A stretch of 23,282 bases of DNA from a virus: the IMG/VR virus record IMGVR_UViG_3300046009_003687, positions 1-23,282 of that record; one strand, given 5' to 3'. A program made the position numbers and the translations under genes. Under the pieces are notes generated by a model that saw only the letters and a program-made list of their open reading frames with translations, made no database searches and had not been told where the DNA came from. Positions 6,122 through 13,053 of the stretch are shown one piece after another. Every line of letters starts with the position of its first letter. The stretch's first letter is position 1.

Positions 6122-6325
6122 ATGGCACACCAAATGCACTTAGACAAATCAGGCACTGGCTTCACAAGCCGCACCGCTTGTGGCCGCAACATTCTGCGCA
6201 CCCCGATGAGTACGGATTGGGAAAACTTCAAGATGGAAGCGCCTGCATACCGCTGCATCAAGTGCGTTGCAAGCAAACAGTTTGAAGTCAACACGCGCAT
6301 GGACGCACGCAAGGCCGCAGCTTAA
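6122..6325 (+). CDS. small Cys-containing phage protein, function unknown
   Basis: A 67-residue protein. TACGRN, then YRCIKCVASK with a CxxC pair and an N-terminal His, suggest a small metal site of the type seen in conserved phage proteins that carry a CGR motif followed by CxxC. The frame is open back to an ATG at 6086, but AAGGAG stands 5 nt before the ATG at 6122, so that start is preferred. It is the first gene after the 6055-6085 promoter. No function recognised. Confidence 0.7.
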   Translation: MAHQMHLDKSGTGFTSRTACGRNILRTPMSTDWENFKMEAPAYRCIKCVASKQFEVNTRMDARKAAA

Positions 6326-6330
6326 TCACA

Positions 6331-6364
6331 ACCGGAGCTTCGGCTCCACATTAAGGAGAACGAT
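6331..6364 (+). promoter_or_regulatory. hairpin plus RBS leader cassette, copy 1
   Basis: ACCGGAGC-TTCG-GCTCCAC followed by AAGGAGAACGAT just before the ATG at 6365. The stem is GGAGC/GCTCC (6334-6347) with a UUCG tetraloop. The layout matches copy 2 at 6553-6588. The absence of a T run argues against a terminator. Confidence 0.6.
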
Positions 6365-6547
6365 ATGAAAAAGACTGACACCATCCGCTCCATCACTGGC
6401 AAGCCTCTGGGCGAAATCTACGCCACTGGCAATTTGTTTGCTTTCCAGCATTTGGTGGCAGATGAGTTTCAAGGCGGCTTCCAAACTTGGAATGATGCTT
6501 ACGATGCGTTTCAACACTTCCACAATGACTGGTTTGAAAACCAATAA
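6365..6547 (+). CDS. small early phage protein, function unknown
   Basis: A 60-residue protein rich in aromatic residues (FAFQHLVADEFQGGFQTW, then YDAFQHFHNDWFEN), with no Cys and no membrane segment. AAGGAG stands 7 nt before the ATG, directly after the UUCG hairpin. I do not recognise a family. It sits between two genes that share the hairpin leader, which suggests that small genes here move or duplicate with their leaders. Confidence 0.7.
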   Translation: MKKTDTIRSITGKPLGEIYATGNLFAFQHLVADEFQGGFQTWNDAYDAFQHFHNDWFENQ

Positions 6548-6552
6548 AACCA

Positions 6553-6588
6553 ACCGGGGCCACTGGCCCCACCTTTTAGGAGAACGAC
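6553..6588 (+). promoter_or_regulatory. hairpin plus RBS leader cassette, copy 2
   Basis: ACCGGGGCC-ACT-GGCCCCACC followed by TAGGAGAACGAC before the ATG at 6589. The stem is GGGGCC/GGCCCC (6556-6570). Compared with copy 1 the flanking bases and RBS are the same while the stem bases differ in a complementary manner. Confidence 0.6.
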
Positions 6589-6747
6589 ATGAAGAATTAC
6601 ACAACACCGCGTAACTTTGCGGACTGCACCTGGGTGCAGGGTTATGGCCGCGCAGAGCCGCTTTGGGAGCGCGTGGCTGGCTATGCCTTGGCTTTCGCAA
6701 TTGGTGTCGGCATGGCCGCATTGCTGGTGGCATGGTGGTCGTCATGA
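6589..6747 (+). CDS. small single-pass membrane protein, function unknown
   Basis: A 52-residue protein. Residues 1-29 are polar (MKNYTTPRNFADCTWVQGYG, then RAEPLWERV). Residues about 30-50 (AGYALAFAIGVGMAALLVAW) form one hydrophobic segment, ending in WWSS. AGGAG precedes the ATG by 6 nt as part of the hairpin leader; the stop overlaps the next gene by ATGA. Possible roles include membrane anchoring or superinfection effects, but nothing in the sequence selects one. Confidence 0.65.
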   Translation: MKNYTTPRNFADCTWVQGYGRAEPLWERVAGYALAFAIGVGMAALLVAWWSS

Positions 6748-7010
6748 GCGAACAACCAAAAGCCATTTGGCTGGCTGGCCTGCTTGATGGTGATAGACCG
6801 ATGCACTGCAATGAAGCCGCCGACGAACTGCGCCGCTTGTATCAACTGGCGCAAGAGCAACACACGGTGATCTACGGGTTGCGCCTTGAGGTGCGCAACT
6901 TGTTGGATACGCTCGAACGATTGCGCGAGATTTGCTTCGACTTCGGAGCATATACAGCGTGTGACATAGCAGACGCTGCAATCGCAAAATCAACCGGAGA
7001 AACAAAATGA
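6744..7010 (+). CDS. conserved small phage protein (WLAxxLDGD...AADELRRL), function unknown
   Basis: An 88-residue protein starting MSEQPKAIWLAGLLDGDRPM, then CNEAADELRRLYQL and a long helix (RLEVRNLLDTLERLRE). The N-terminal pattern of a short acidic loop followed by AAxELRRL is common in phages of betaproteobacteria; no function is known to me. The frame extends upstream to 6663, but the ATG at 6744 overlaps the previous stop and begins the conserved sequence. Probably forms a coiled coil. Confidence 0.7.
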   Translation: MSEQPKAIWLAGLLDGDRPMHCNEAADELRRLYQLAQEQHTVIYGLRLEVRNLLDTLERLREICFDFGAYTACDIADAAIAKSTGETK

Positions 7011-7309
7011 GCTGCATGAACACCATGATGATGAACAGCCGCCAGGATGATGAGGATCGAGCCGAGAGCCTGGCCTTTGCAATCGAGGCGCGAGCTGCTG
7101 AACTGCTGACGCATGGCGAGGCGTGCGACCCGTTTGATGGGGTGAACATCTGCGAGGCGCTGGACGAGTCGAGCGCGAATGAAAAGATCGTTTTGGGCAA
7201 GGTGCTGTCTGAGCGCAAGTTCGATCAAGTGGGCATCCTGGTGATGAGTATCAGCCAGGCGTATTGGGCAAAGATGGCCGACGAGCTGGCCGAGAGGGAG
7301 CTAACATGA
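7007..7309 (+). CDS. small early phage protein, function unknown
   Basis: A 100-residue acidic, helical protein (RQDDEDRAESLAFAIEARAA and onwards). No recognised domain. It begins after ACCGGAGAAACAAA, whose ACCGGAG resembles the start of the hairpin leaders, but here no stem follows. Overlaps both neighbours by ATGA, so its expression depends on the surrounding operon. Confidence 0.7.
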   Translation: MSCMNTMMMNSRQDDEDRAESLAFAIEARAAELLTHGEACDPFDGVNICEALDESSANEKIVLGKVLSERKFDQVGILVMSISQAYWAKMADELAERELT

Positions 7310-7515
7310 TTCGAGAGCTGTGCACCTGGGTGAAGAACGCCTACACCACGCCGAGCCCCGAGGCCTTGGCATACCGAGAGCTGGACGATTGCAAACGCAA
7401 GCTGCTGGAAGCCCAGACAGCGCGTGAGTACGCCGACTCAATGGTCAAGTTCCGCGAGGCGCAGATCAAACGCCTGACTTCCTACCTGCACAAAGCCACT
7501 GAGGAGCAGTCATGA
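7306..7515 (+). CDS. small coiled-coil phage protein, function unknown
   Basis: A 69-residue protein: a short N-terminal amphipathic segment (MIRELCTWVKNAYTTPSPEA), followed by a charged helix (LAYRELDDCKRKLLEAQTAR, then KFREAQIKRLTSYL) predicted to form a coiled coil. Similar proteins with WxK...PSPEALAxREL occur in Burkholderiales phages without assigned function. The frame opens earlier at 7264, but the ATG at 7306 overlaps the previous stop and begins the conserved part. Confidence 0.7.
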   Translation: MIRELCTWVKNAYTTPSPEALAYRELDDCKRKLLEAQTAREYADSMVKFREAQIKRLTSYLHKATEEQS

Positions 7516-7880
7516 GAGAAGAATCAAAAATTGAAAAGCAATGGATCACAAAAGCCGGATATCAGGCTGAGGTGCTAGCCACTTTTATGGGACACCGCTG
7601 CGGCTACGTCACGGTTCCAGATGAACACCCCTGTGCAGGCAAAGATTACAACGAGCTGGATGTCGATGTGCATGGAGGTTTGACTTTTGGCCGGGGCCAA
7701 AAATTTGGCTTTGACTGCGCGCATCTGTATGACGCAAAAGACCCTGCTTTGATGAGCGATGAGTTTCGAAAGATCCATGAACAGTGGCCAAGGTTTGATG
7801 AAGGTGGCACGGTCAAAACGCTGGAGTTTTGCGTGGCCGAGTGCGAGAAGCTGGCGGCGCAGTTGAAGGAGTTGGCATGA
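7512..7880 (+). CDS. conserved phage protein with GHRCGYVxVPxxHP motif, function unknown
   Basis: A 122-residue protein. The conserved core is residues about 26-72: MGHRCGYVTVPDEHPCAGKD, then DVDVHGGLTFG and GFDCAHLYDAKDP. The repeated His, Cys and Asp residues (H28, C30, H38, C40, H54, C69, H71) suggest a metal site or catalytic pocket. I recognise the pattern as widespread in phages but cannot name an activity. GAGGAG precedes the ATG, which overlaps the previous stop. Confidence 0.75.
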   Translation: MREESKIEKQWITKAGYQAEVLATFMGHRCGYVTVPDEHPCAGKDYNELDVDVHGGLTFGRGQKFGFDCAHLYDAKDPALMSDEFRKIHEQWPRFDEGGTVKTLEFCVAECEKLAAQLKELA

Positions 7881-7993
7881 CCCAATGCAAACACCGCTGG
7901 CTGTTGACCCCATCGCCACATCGCACGCAATACCACTACCAGTGCGCCCGATGTGCCCAAGTGGCATGGGCCAAGCTCAAGGAGTCGTCGTGA
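7877..7993 (+). CDS. 38-residue zinc-finger-like protein
   Basis: A short protein with C4 and H6, then CARC (C23, C26) and several His, the spacing of a miniature zinc ribbon (MTQCKHRWLLTPSPHRTQYH followed by YQCARCAQVAW). It overlaps its neighbours by ATGA and GTGA, which is the main support for its being translated. No function can be assigned. Confidence 0.6.
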   Translation: MTQCKHRWLLTPSPHRTQYHYQCARCAQVAWAKLKESS

Positions 7994-8202
7994 ACTGCTG
8001 CGACGAATACGGAAACTGCAACCAGGGCCGGGACTGCCCTTTGCGTGTGGCCAAGATCGGCAAGAAACTGCACGGGCCTGAGCTTTTGCCGCAGTCTGTG
8101 TGGCGGTACATGCTTAGGCGTGTGGCATGGTGGTTTGTCATGGGCATCCTGGGGATGCTCTGGCTTGCCTTTTTGGTGGCCTGCGCTGCTTATCTGGGTT
8201 AG
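7990..8202 (+). CDS. Cys-rich N-terminus plus membrane segment, conserved phage protein
   Basis: A 70-residue protein beginning MNCCDEYGNCNQGRDCPLRV. The CCDxYGNCxQGRDCPxR motif is widespread at the start of small phage proteins and probably binds a metal. Residues about 46-68 (AWWFVMGILGMLWLAFLVAC) form one membrane segment. It starts at GTG overlapping the previous TGA. It is the last gene of the rightward operon; its TAG overlaps the holin stop codon on the other strand by four bases, with no terminator visible between the two operons. Confidence 0.7.
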   Translation: MNCCDEYGNCNQGRDCPLRVAKIGKKLHGPELLPQSVWRYMLRRVAWWFVMGILGMLWLAFLVACAAYLG

Positions 8203-8609
8203 GCTTTGCCCTTGATGCGCTCAAAGGTGCGCAAGCCGCCCAAGCCCAACATGCCGGTCAGCAAGACCATCAGTGTCTCGTTGTCGATCGGTGGCAAAGG
8301 CGGCACGGAGCCACCAAAAACGGCCACCAGCCACGGCAAAACAGGCTGCAGGAGAAACTGGTACACCAGGCCAAAAACGCACGCCCAGCCGGTCGCTGGA
8401 CGCCAGCCGCCACGGAACATGTCGGTGCCAGCCTCGACCTTGTTGACCTCAATCTGGCCAAGGGCCATTTTGGTCTCTGCGTCCAGGACGGCCAGCTCGC
8501 CTTTCTGGGCCAGCTCCATGAGCTTGATCTTGGCTTCTGCGCTGGCCTGTGGGTCGGGTAGCACCTTCTCAAGGACGGTGCCGATCACTGGAATGAGTGC
8601 TTGCCACAT
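8199..8609 (-). CDS. holin, 3-TM GTA-holin-like family
   Basis: A 136-residue protein. Residues 1-62 are an N-terminal helical part (AEAKIKLMELAQKGELAVLD and onwards). The segment RGGWRPATGWACVFGLVYQF (67-86) leads into the first two membrane helices (about 73-99), and a third spans 111-127 (TLMVLLTGMLGLGGLRTF). The RPxTGW motif before the helices is typical of the holin family of three TMs related to gene-transfer-agent holins. It would form the membrane lesion that lets the endolysin out. GGAG stands 6 nt before the ATG. It is the last gene of the late operon here and is separated from its endolysin by a foreign HNH gene. Confidence 0.8.
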   Translation of the reverse strand: MWQALIPVIGTVLEKVLPDPQASAEAKIKLMELAQKGELAVLDAETKMALGQIEVNKVEAGTDMFRGGWRPATGWACVFGLVYQFLLQPVLPWLVAVFGGSVPPLPPIDNETLMVLLTGMLGLGGLRTFERIKGKA

Positions 8610-8610
8610 A

Positions 8611-8639
8611 TTGACTCCAATTATTCTTTAGTTTAAAGT
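8611..8639 (+). promoter_or_regulatory. promoter candidate for the HNH gene
   Basis: TTGACT (8611-8616), 17 bp, TAAAGT (8634-8639), pointing toward the HNH gene and lying in the 60-nt gap between the divergent holin and HNH starts. The -35 bases are also the complement of the holin RBS region, so the match may be fortuitous. Confidence 0.4.
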
Positions 8640-8669
8640 GAACCACAATCAATTTTTTGAAAGTGCAAA

Positions 8670-9131
8670 ATGAAAATTGGCGAGTTGCTAAACAACACGA
8701 AGCGTAGTGGAGATTGCATGATTTGGCAAGGTAATGTCATGTCAGATGGCTACGGTCGTGTGTACGTTGATCACAAACCATGGCGTGTGCATCGATTGAT
8801 CATTACATTGGTTACCGGGCAACCTATTCCAAAAGGCTATTTGGTTTGCCACACTTGCGATAGACCTTTGTGCTGCAACCCTGACCATTTGTTTCTAGGA
8901 ACGCCAAAACAAAACCATCATGATGCGATGGCCAAAGGTCGCCACACAAAAGGCGAAAAGGTCAATACTGCAAAATTAACCGAGCAACAGGTCATTGAAA
9001 TTTTGCATCGATGGCATACCGCAACAAAAAAGTACGGTCTTCATTCTTCGCTTGCGCGTGAGTTTGGTGTGACATCAGCCAATATTCGAGGCCTGGTACT
9101 TGGTAAGACTTGGAAGCATCTTCAGGGATAG
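8670..9131 (+). CDS. HNH homing-type endonuclease
   Basis: A 153-residue protein. Residues 38-82 carry an HNH_3 domain: VHRLIITLVTG, then LVCHTCDRPLCCNPDHLFLG with H61, C63, C68/C69, N70 and H73. Residues 103-148 form a C-terminal helix-turn-helix (TEQQVIEIL, then SLAREFGVTSANIRGLVLGK), likely a target-recognition domain. Free-standing HNH genes of this kind spread by cutting phage genomes that lack them. It lies on the strand opposite to the late genes, splits the endolysin from the holin, is AT-richer than they are, and its last 10 nt overlap the 3' end of the endolysin gene. No strong RBS precedes the ATG. Confidence 0.88.
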   Translation: MKIGELLNNTKRSGDCMIWQGNVMSDGYGRVYVDHKPWRVHRLIITLVTGQPIPKGYLVCHTCDRPLCCNPDHLFLGTPKQNHHDAMAKGRHTKGEKVNTAKLTEQQVIEILHRWHTATKKYGLHSSLAREFGVTSANIRGLVLGKTWKHLQG

Positions 9132-9499
9132 TCTTTCCAAGGTAGCTGCCAGTGTGGTCCGTCCTTCATCTTCCAGTCACCACCCCACTCAATTGGCACA
9201 TCCATCTGCTTGGCTGCTTCCTTCATGGCTGCTGCCAGCTTATGGTACAGAGGCCAGTCCCAGCGCACCTCATCCTCAACCCAAGCGCCCAGATCCACGG
9301 CATGGCCTGTGATGTGGCGTGAGTTGAGGGTCTGGCTTGCTCCTGCCTCCATAAGCGTTTTCTGGCGCTCTGGCGTGCGTAGGCCTTCAAGCACGGTGAA
9401 GTCCACTGTGCTGATCTCGATGGCACGCTCGACGACTTTCACCAGGTCAGGATGCAGGCCTTTGAGCCGGTGTTTAGAACGTGTGCCGAGCTTGTACAT
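9122..9499 (-). CDS. endolysin, M15-type L-Ala-D-Glu/D-Ala peptidase
   Basis: A 125-residue peptidoglycan peptidase of the VanY/CwlK-like M15 family. The zinc site is SRHITGHAVDLGAW (H62, D69) plus DGPHWQL (H117). The N-terminal part (VLEGLRTPERQKTLMEAG) is the usual lead-in helix with the conserved Arg. There is no signal peptide, so export needs the holin. Its stop codon region overlaps the end of the HNH gene on the other strand, and its ATG shares one base with the stop of the upstream membrane coiled-coil gene (TGATG). Length is normal for single-domain phage M15 endolysins. Confidence 0.9.
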   Translation of the reverse strand: MYKLGTRSKHRLKGLHPDLVKVVERAIEISTVDFTVLEGLRTPERQKTLMEAGASQTLNSRHITGHAVDLGAWVEDEVRWDWPLYHKLAAAMKEAAKQMDVPIEWGGDWKMKDGPHWQLPWKDYP

Positions 9500-9741
9500 C
9501 AGTGACTCTTAAACCAGCTTAGGGCGAACCCCACACCGCTGGAGATGAACGACACGAAGGCCATACCAGCCCAAAATCCACCGCGCCCTTGGTTGGCCAT
9601 GGCCACCAGTTTCTCGACGTTCGCTTCCATCTTGTCCATTTTGTTGGACATCTCATCGAACCGGCGCTCGTAGTTCTGCACGCGCTCCCAGAGCACTCCA
9701 TATTTCACTGGGTCGATCTCATTGGCCATAACTGCATCCAT
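9499..9741 (-). CDS. coiled-coil protein with C-terminal membrane anchor (lysis cassette)
   Basis: An 80-residue protein: a coiled-coil stretch (residues about 14-48, WERVQNYERRFDEMSNKMDK and onwards) followed by a single hydrophobic segment (residues about 56-76, FWAGMAFVSFISSGVGFALS). Such proteins occur next to endolysin genes and are often labelled hemolysin XhlA-like or putative holin. A topology regulator, second holin or spanin-like part would all fit. AGGTGA precedes the ATG; an internal ATG 12 nt later (MANEIDPVKYG) is an alternative start. It overlaps the endolysin by one base. Confidence 0.7.
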   Translation of the reverse strand: MDAVMANEIDPVKYGVLWERVQNYERRFDEMSNKMDKMEANVEKLVAMANQGRGGFWAGMAFVSFISSGVGFALSWFKSH

Positions 9742-9788
9742 GATTTAGGTCACCTGATTTTAAGCATTTCGTTTCTGTTTGCAACAGA

Positions 9789-10142
9789 TTAAATGCCTTG
9801 GCCTGGCGTGACATAGACGGTGGTGGCTGCTGCTGCAAGACCGCTGAAAAAAGTGTCTTTGTTGAAGCGCAGGATCTCGATGGCGCCAGGGACCAGCACG
9901 ATGGCGTCCGATGGAGTTCCAGCCACTGGAGCAACGGCAGCTGCCTGGGCCAGTGCAGCTGTTGGGCCAGTGCCCAGAAACACGGTGTTCGTGCCTGCGT
10001 TCACAAAACGGTACTGGCCTGCGTTCTGGGGGTTGAACTTCTCAGAGACTGGAGCCTGAATGCCGGTGGGCGCTGTACCGGCAGCAGCCACGACGATGGT
10101 CTTGCCAAGTGGGGTGAAGGCAATTTGCGAGTTGGTGGACAT
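9789..10142 (-). CDS. small beta-rich virion-associated protein
   Basis: A 117-residue protein, rich in Ala, Gly, Thr and Val with alternating strands (GKTIVVAAAGTAPTGIQAPV, then YRFVNAGTNTVFLGTGPTAA). It resembles small beta-sandwich proteins encoded with phage tail or head decoration genes. AAAGGAG stands 5 nt before the ATG. It follows another small beta protein directly downstream of the tailspike. A structural role is inferred from composition and position. Confidence 0.6.
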   Translation of the reverse strand: MSTNSQIAFTPLGKTIVVAAAGTAPTGIQAPVSEKFNPQNAGQYRFVNAGTNTVFLGTGPTAALAQAAAVAPVAGTPSDAIVLVPGAIEILRFNKDTFFSGLAAAATTVYVTPGQGI

Positions 10143-10156
10143 GATGTCTCCTTTGG

Positions 10157-10507
10157 TTAAACGCCGAGGTTACCGGCTGCGATGAATGTGTTGGCAACTG
10201 GAGCAAACAGCGAGATGACGGCATATTGTCCCATGGTGCTAAACAAGCTGGAGTAGGACACCAGCGTCTGACCGCCTGCGGCCACCGTGACCTTGCCTGC
10301 GCCACCTTGGATGATGGTGCAAGAGAATGCAGCACCGAGGCCAGCAGCGCAAGTTATGGTGGTTGCTGACCCGCTGGTGCAGTAGATCACCTTTCCATTG
10401 TCAGATGCCGACAATGTGCGGGTCGTGCCTGCCTCGGTGATGATTCCATCAGGGTTGAGGATGAAGGCCGACGAAGACCCTGGTAAAAATGAGACTGACT
10501 TAAGCAT
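10157..10507 (-). CDS. small beta-rich structural protein, tail-fibre-domain-like
   Basis: A 116-residue protein. The segment from residue about 32 to the end (LSASDNGKVIYCTSGSATTI and onwards, ending in APVANTFIAAGNLG) resembles a domain found near the ends of phage tail fibres and as a stand-alone small protein. GAGG stands 7 nt before the ATG. It is located between the tailspike and another small beta protein. Possible roles are a head fibre, decoration protein or tailspike accessory; none can be chosen from sequence. Confidence 0.6.
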   Translation of the reverse strand: MLKSVSFLPGSSSAFILNPDGIITEAGTTRTLSASDNGKVIYCTSGSATTITCAAGLGAAFSCTIIQGGAGKVTVAAGGQTLVSYSSLFSTMGQYAVISLFAPVANTFIAAGNLGV

Positions 10508-10533
10508 GATGTGTCCTCGAATGTCTGAGTTTA

Positions 10534-12975
10534 TTAAACCAAGTTCGCCATTGCTGCAAAAGTTGGTGTTGCTGGTGTCAGCGTCACTCCCACGTTGCTG
10601 CTGGCTGCGTTGGCACTGACTGTAATGGTGGACGCCGTAGTGTCAATGCTGAGAATACGAACCACGCCGCTGAACCCAGTTGCTGTAATGAAGATGCCTG
10701 GACCGTAACCGTCCAAAGAACTCACGTTTGTGATGATTGGGCTGGCGTTGGTGGTGTCACCCGTTGTTGTGGCAGCAGAGCCGTATTGACCAGAGGTTAA
10801 ACAAACTTTGCCGGGCGTTTGACCAGATGCCACCGCGCTGTTCAAAGCAATGTCGTGCTTTGTCCAGATTTTTGCCACGTTTGTTCCCGGCGTTCCACCT
10901 GAAAATTCTGTGTAAACCAAGGAGTTGTCGGTGTAATTGTTTTCAAATTCCAGGCACCTGCCGTAAAACAAAGCATCACTGCCTGATGTTTCAGTAGCGA
11001 GGAATGGAGTTGTTGCATCAAAAATGCTGTTTTCGTTTACGATCAAAGACCCGCCGCGTCTGTTTGTTGCAGTAATTGTTCCGGCTGACATTAAACGAGC
11101 AGTGTCGCTAGACAAGTTTCCAGAGGCAACAGTGATACCCGCAACACCTCCGTTTACAGTGTTGTTTGTAATTTTGGAAAATGGTGTGTTTTTCAACCTA
11201 ATAGCATTTGTTGAAAAAACACCAGAAATGAAATTATTTGAAATGTCGGCATTGAAACTCAGCCATTCAATGTCAATTCCCGTGGTGTAGTTGCCACTTA
11301 TATCATTTCCAGAAACAGTCACATAATCCGAAAAAGAAGCGTTTTTGAGTATGTCGGAAATTGCTATACCAATTGTCCAATAGCCTGAAATCTTATTGTT
11401 CAGAATTGTACAGTTTCTAAGTTTTTTACCGTTGCCAACGTTAATGCCAACGCCTCGCTTTGACGTAAATTCTTCTTCAGACCTGTTAACTTCATTGCCC
11501 TCAAAAAGCACATTGTCGTTTTCAATCAGTACAGCCGCATCGCAAGCAATGTCATTGCGTCCGTAGTCCACAATCCGATTGCCTTGCACAATAATGGCGT
11601 GGTCGTTTGTCACTGGCGATGTAACAAACCCTGAAACCGTGAATGGATTGACTCGGATGACAATTGCGCCAGAAGAAGCGTTTCCGTCTGCGCCGCCAGC
11701 ACCGCATCGCTCCAAATAGTTCCCGATGACTTGAACACCGATGACAGCGCGAATGTAGATGCCAGCACCCCAAGATGCGAACACACGGTTGCCGATCAAC
11801 ATGGACGCAGAGTTGTAAGTCGGCGCGGTTCCTGGGTCTGGGAAAGAACCCCTGTAAAGTTGAAAGCCGGTAATACAACCTTTAACGATGTTGTCTGAAA
11901 CCGTGCTAGGCATCTTGTTGTAAGTTTGCGACAATACGTCAATACCGATGTCCAATCCCGGAACCTCAACGTAGTTTCCGCTGATTAAATACTGACTGGA
12001 TGGAAGATTTGCACCTGATGGCTTGTACAAGTTTGCAATTCCACCTGTTCCAGCGTAGGCGGAGAAATTCGTATAGGTTCCAGCTAAGATTTGCGCAACC
12101 GTCTTACCTGTATCGGCGTATAGCCAGTTGTTCGTAATTTGGAAGTCTTGACACTCTCGGTACAAAATTCCAAATGTGAATTGGCGAATTGTGCATTCGC
12201 GAATTGCCCAACGAGAGCAATTGAACACATCCAAACAAGTGTTGCTTGCTCCAACAGCAACGCTGGAAGTCAACGGTACAGCCAGTTCTCTGGTGCGTGT
12301 GACGTTTTTAAAATTTAACCCTTGGATTGTCCAATCGTTTACGCCGTTTGCCACAACAAGACTGAAAGCTGCTCCAGTCGCCGTTGCATAGTTCAACCGC
12401 TCAATTTGACCAACGCCGATCCAATCAACATTGGATTTTTTCTGGATGCTGGCAGTGATGGCATAAATGCCTGCGGGAAAGTACAACTCAACAGGAACAC
12501 CCAAAGACGTGGCGTAATCTTCAGCATCTTGGATAGCTGACGTATCGTCCGTCACCCCATCGCCAACAGCACCGAAGTCTTTGACGCTGACGGTCTGGGC
12601 CAGTTTTTCGCAAACTGGGTATGGCACTGCGTCGGTGAATGGTGGGTCGTATGTCACACCGCAGGCGTCTGGGCTGATGCCAGTGCCGTCTGGGAAGTTG
12701 TAGACCATCGAGCCTTTGCTGTCCTGAACCAGGATGCTGAAGTTCACGCCATCGACGTAGATCTGGGCTGGTGTGCCTGCGCGTGAAATGTAGCCGTTGA
12801 GCGTGCGCAGTGGCTGTGCTGCTGGAATGGTGAGGGCTGAGTCGAAATAGGCCACGACCGGGTTGGTCTGCGGGTTTAGATTCGGTTCGCCAATCCAGAC
12901 GTAACCGTTCTCCAGTGGCTGCCCGTCGCGGCCTTGAAAGACCGGGAAGGGGACTTGGATCGAAAGTGCGGACAT
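10534..12975 (-). CDS. tailspike: P22-type head-binding domain plus pectate-lyase-like beta-helix
   Basis: An 813-residue protein. Residues 1-100 match the P22 tailspike head-binding domain (IQVPFPVFQGRDGQPLENGY, then YISRAGTPAQIYVDG). Residues about 128-152 (VSVKDFGAVGDGVTDDTSAI) begin the pectate-lyase-3 style right-handed beta-helix. Turns of the helix are visible from about 200 to 620 as repeated GN/NN motifs (SGNYVEV, IGNRVFAS, QGNRIVDY, EGNEVNRS, LNNKISGY, SGNDISGN). The last 120 residues are Thr/Ser/Gly-rich. It binds and probably cleaves host surface polysaccharide; the substrate is unknown and no catalytic pair can be assigned by eye. AGGAG is 9 nt before the ATG. This start region is duplicated at 14107-14143. 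Confidence 0.9.
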   Translation of the reverse strand: MSALSIQVPFPVFQGRDGQPLENGYVWIGEPNLNPQTNPVVAYFDSALTIPAAQPLRTLNGYISRAGTPAQIYVDGVNFSILVQDSKGSMVYNFPDGTGISPDACGVTYDPPFTDAVPYPVCEKLAQTVSVKDFGAVGDGVTDDTSAIQDAEDYATSLGVPVELYFPAGIYAITASIQKKSNVDWIGVGQIERLNYATATGAAFSLVVANGVNDWTIQGLNFKNVTRTRELAVPLTSSVAVGASNTCLDVFNCSRWAIRECTIRQFTFGILYRECQDFQITNNWLYADTGKTVAQILAGTYTNFSAYAGTGGIANLYKPSGANLPSSQYLISGNYVEVPGLDIGIDVLSQTYNKMPSTVSDNIVKGCITGFQLYRGSFPDPGTAPTYNSASMLIGNRVFASWGAGIYIRAVIGVQVIGNYLERCGAGGADGNASSGAIVIRVNPFTVSGFVTSPVTNDHAIIVQGNRIVDYGRNDIACDAAVLIENDNVLFEGNEVNRSEEEFTSKRGVGINVGNGKKLRNCTILNNKISGYWTIGIAISDILKNASFSDYVTVSGNDISGNYTTGIDIEWLSFNADISNNFISGVFSTNAIRLKNTPFSKITNNTVNGGVAGITVASGNLSSDTARLMSAGTITATNRRGGSLIVNENSIFDATTPFLATETSGSDALFYGRCLEFENNYTDNSLVYTEFSGGTPGTNVAKIWTKHDIALNSAVASGQTPGKVCLTSGQYGSAATTTGDTTNASPIITNVSSLDGYGPGIFITATGFSGVVRILSIDTTASTITVSANAASSNVGVTLTPATPTFAAMANLV

Positions 12976-13006
12976 TTACTGGTTCTCCTAGATGGTGGAT
13001 TGTCGC
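12970..13006. repeat. 37-bp direct repeat, copy B (before the tailspike)
   Basis: Matches 14107-14143 at 34 of 37 positions, including an identical 20-bp block (GGACATTTACTGGTTCTCCT) and an 11-bp block (TGGATTGTCGC). On the minus strand it reads as the RBS and ATGTCC start of the tailspike. It also retains codons RQS of the preceding ejection-protein end, now closed by an early TAG. An 18-codon frame (13044-12988, minus) ends in it; I do not regard that as a proven gene. Confidence 0.85.
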
Positions 13007-13053
13007 TTAAGGCTGCACGGGTGGTAATGCGTTGAAAACTCCATGACTTTTCC

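Noticed and set aside
5393-6139. Open frame of 248 codons on the minus strand
   Set aside because: Antisense to the coupled early genes, no RBS, His/Gln/Arg-rich composition typical of a shadow frame.
8642-8652. ACCACAATCAA shared with 1745-1755
   Set aside because: An 11-bp exact match is expected by chance many times in a window of this size.
9774-9788. Inverted repeat between the small beta protein and the membrane coiled-coil gene
   Set aside because: The 6-bp stem is not followed by a T run on either strand, so it is not supported as a terminator.
12988-13044. 18-codon frame before the tailspike with AAGGA upstream
   Set aside because: Too short to support alone; its end lies in the duplicated junction and is better explained as a remnant.
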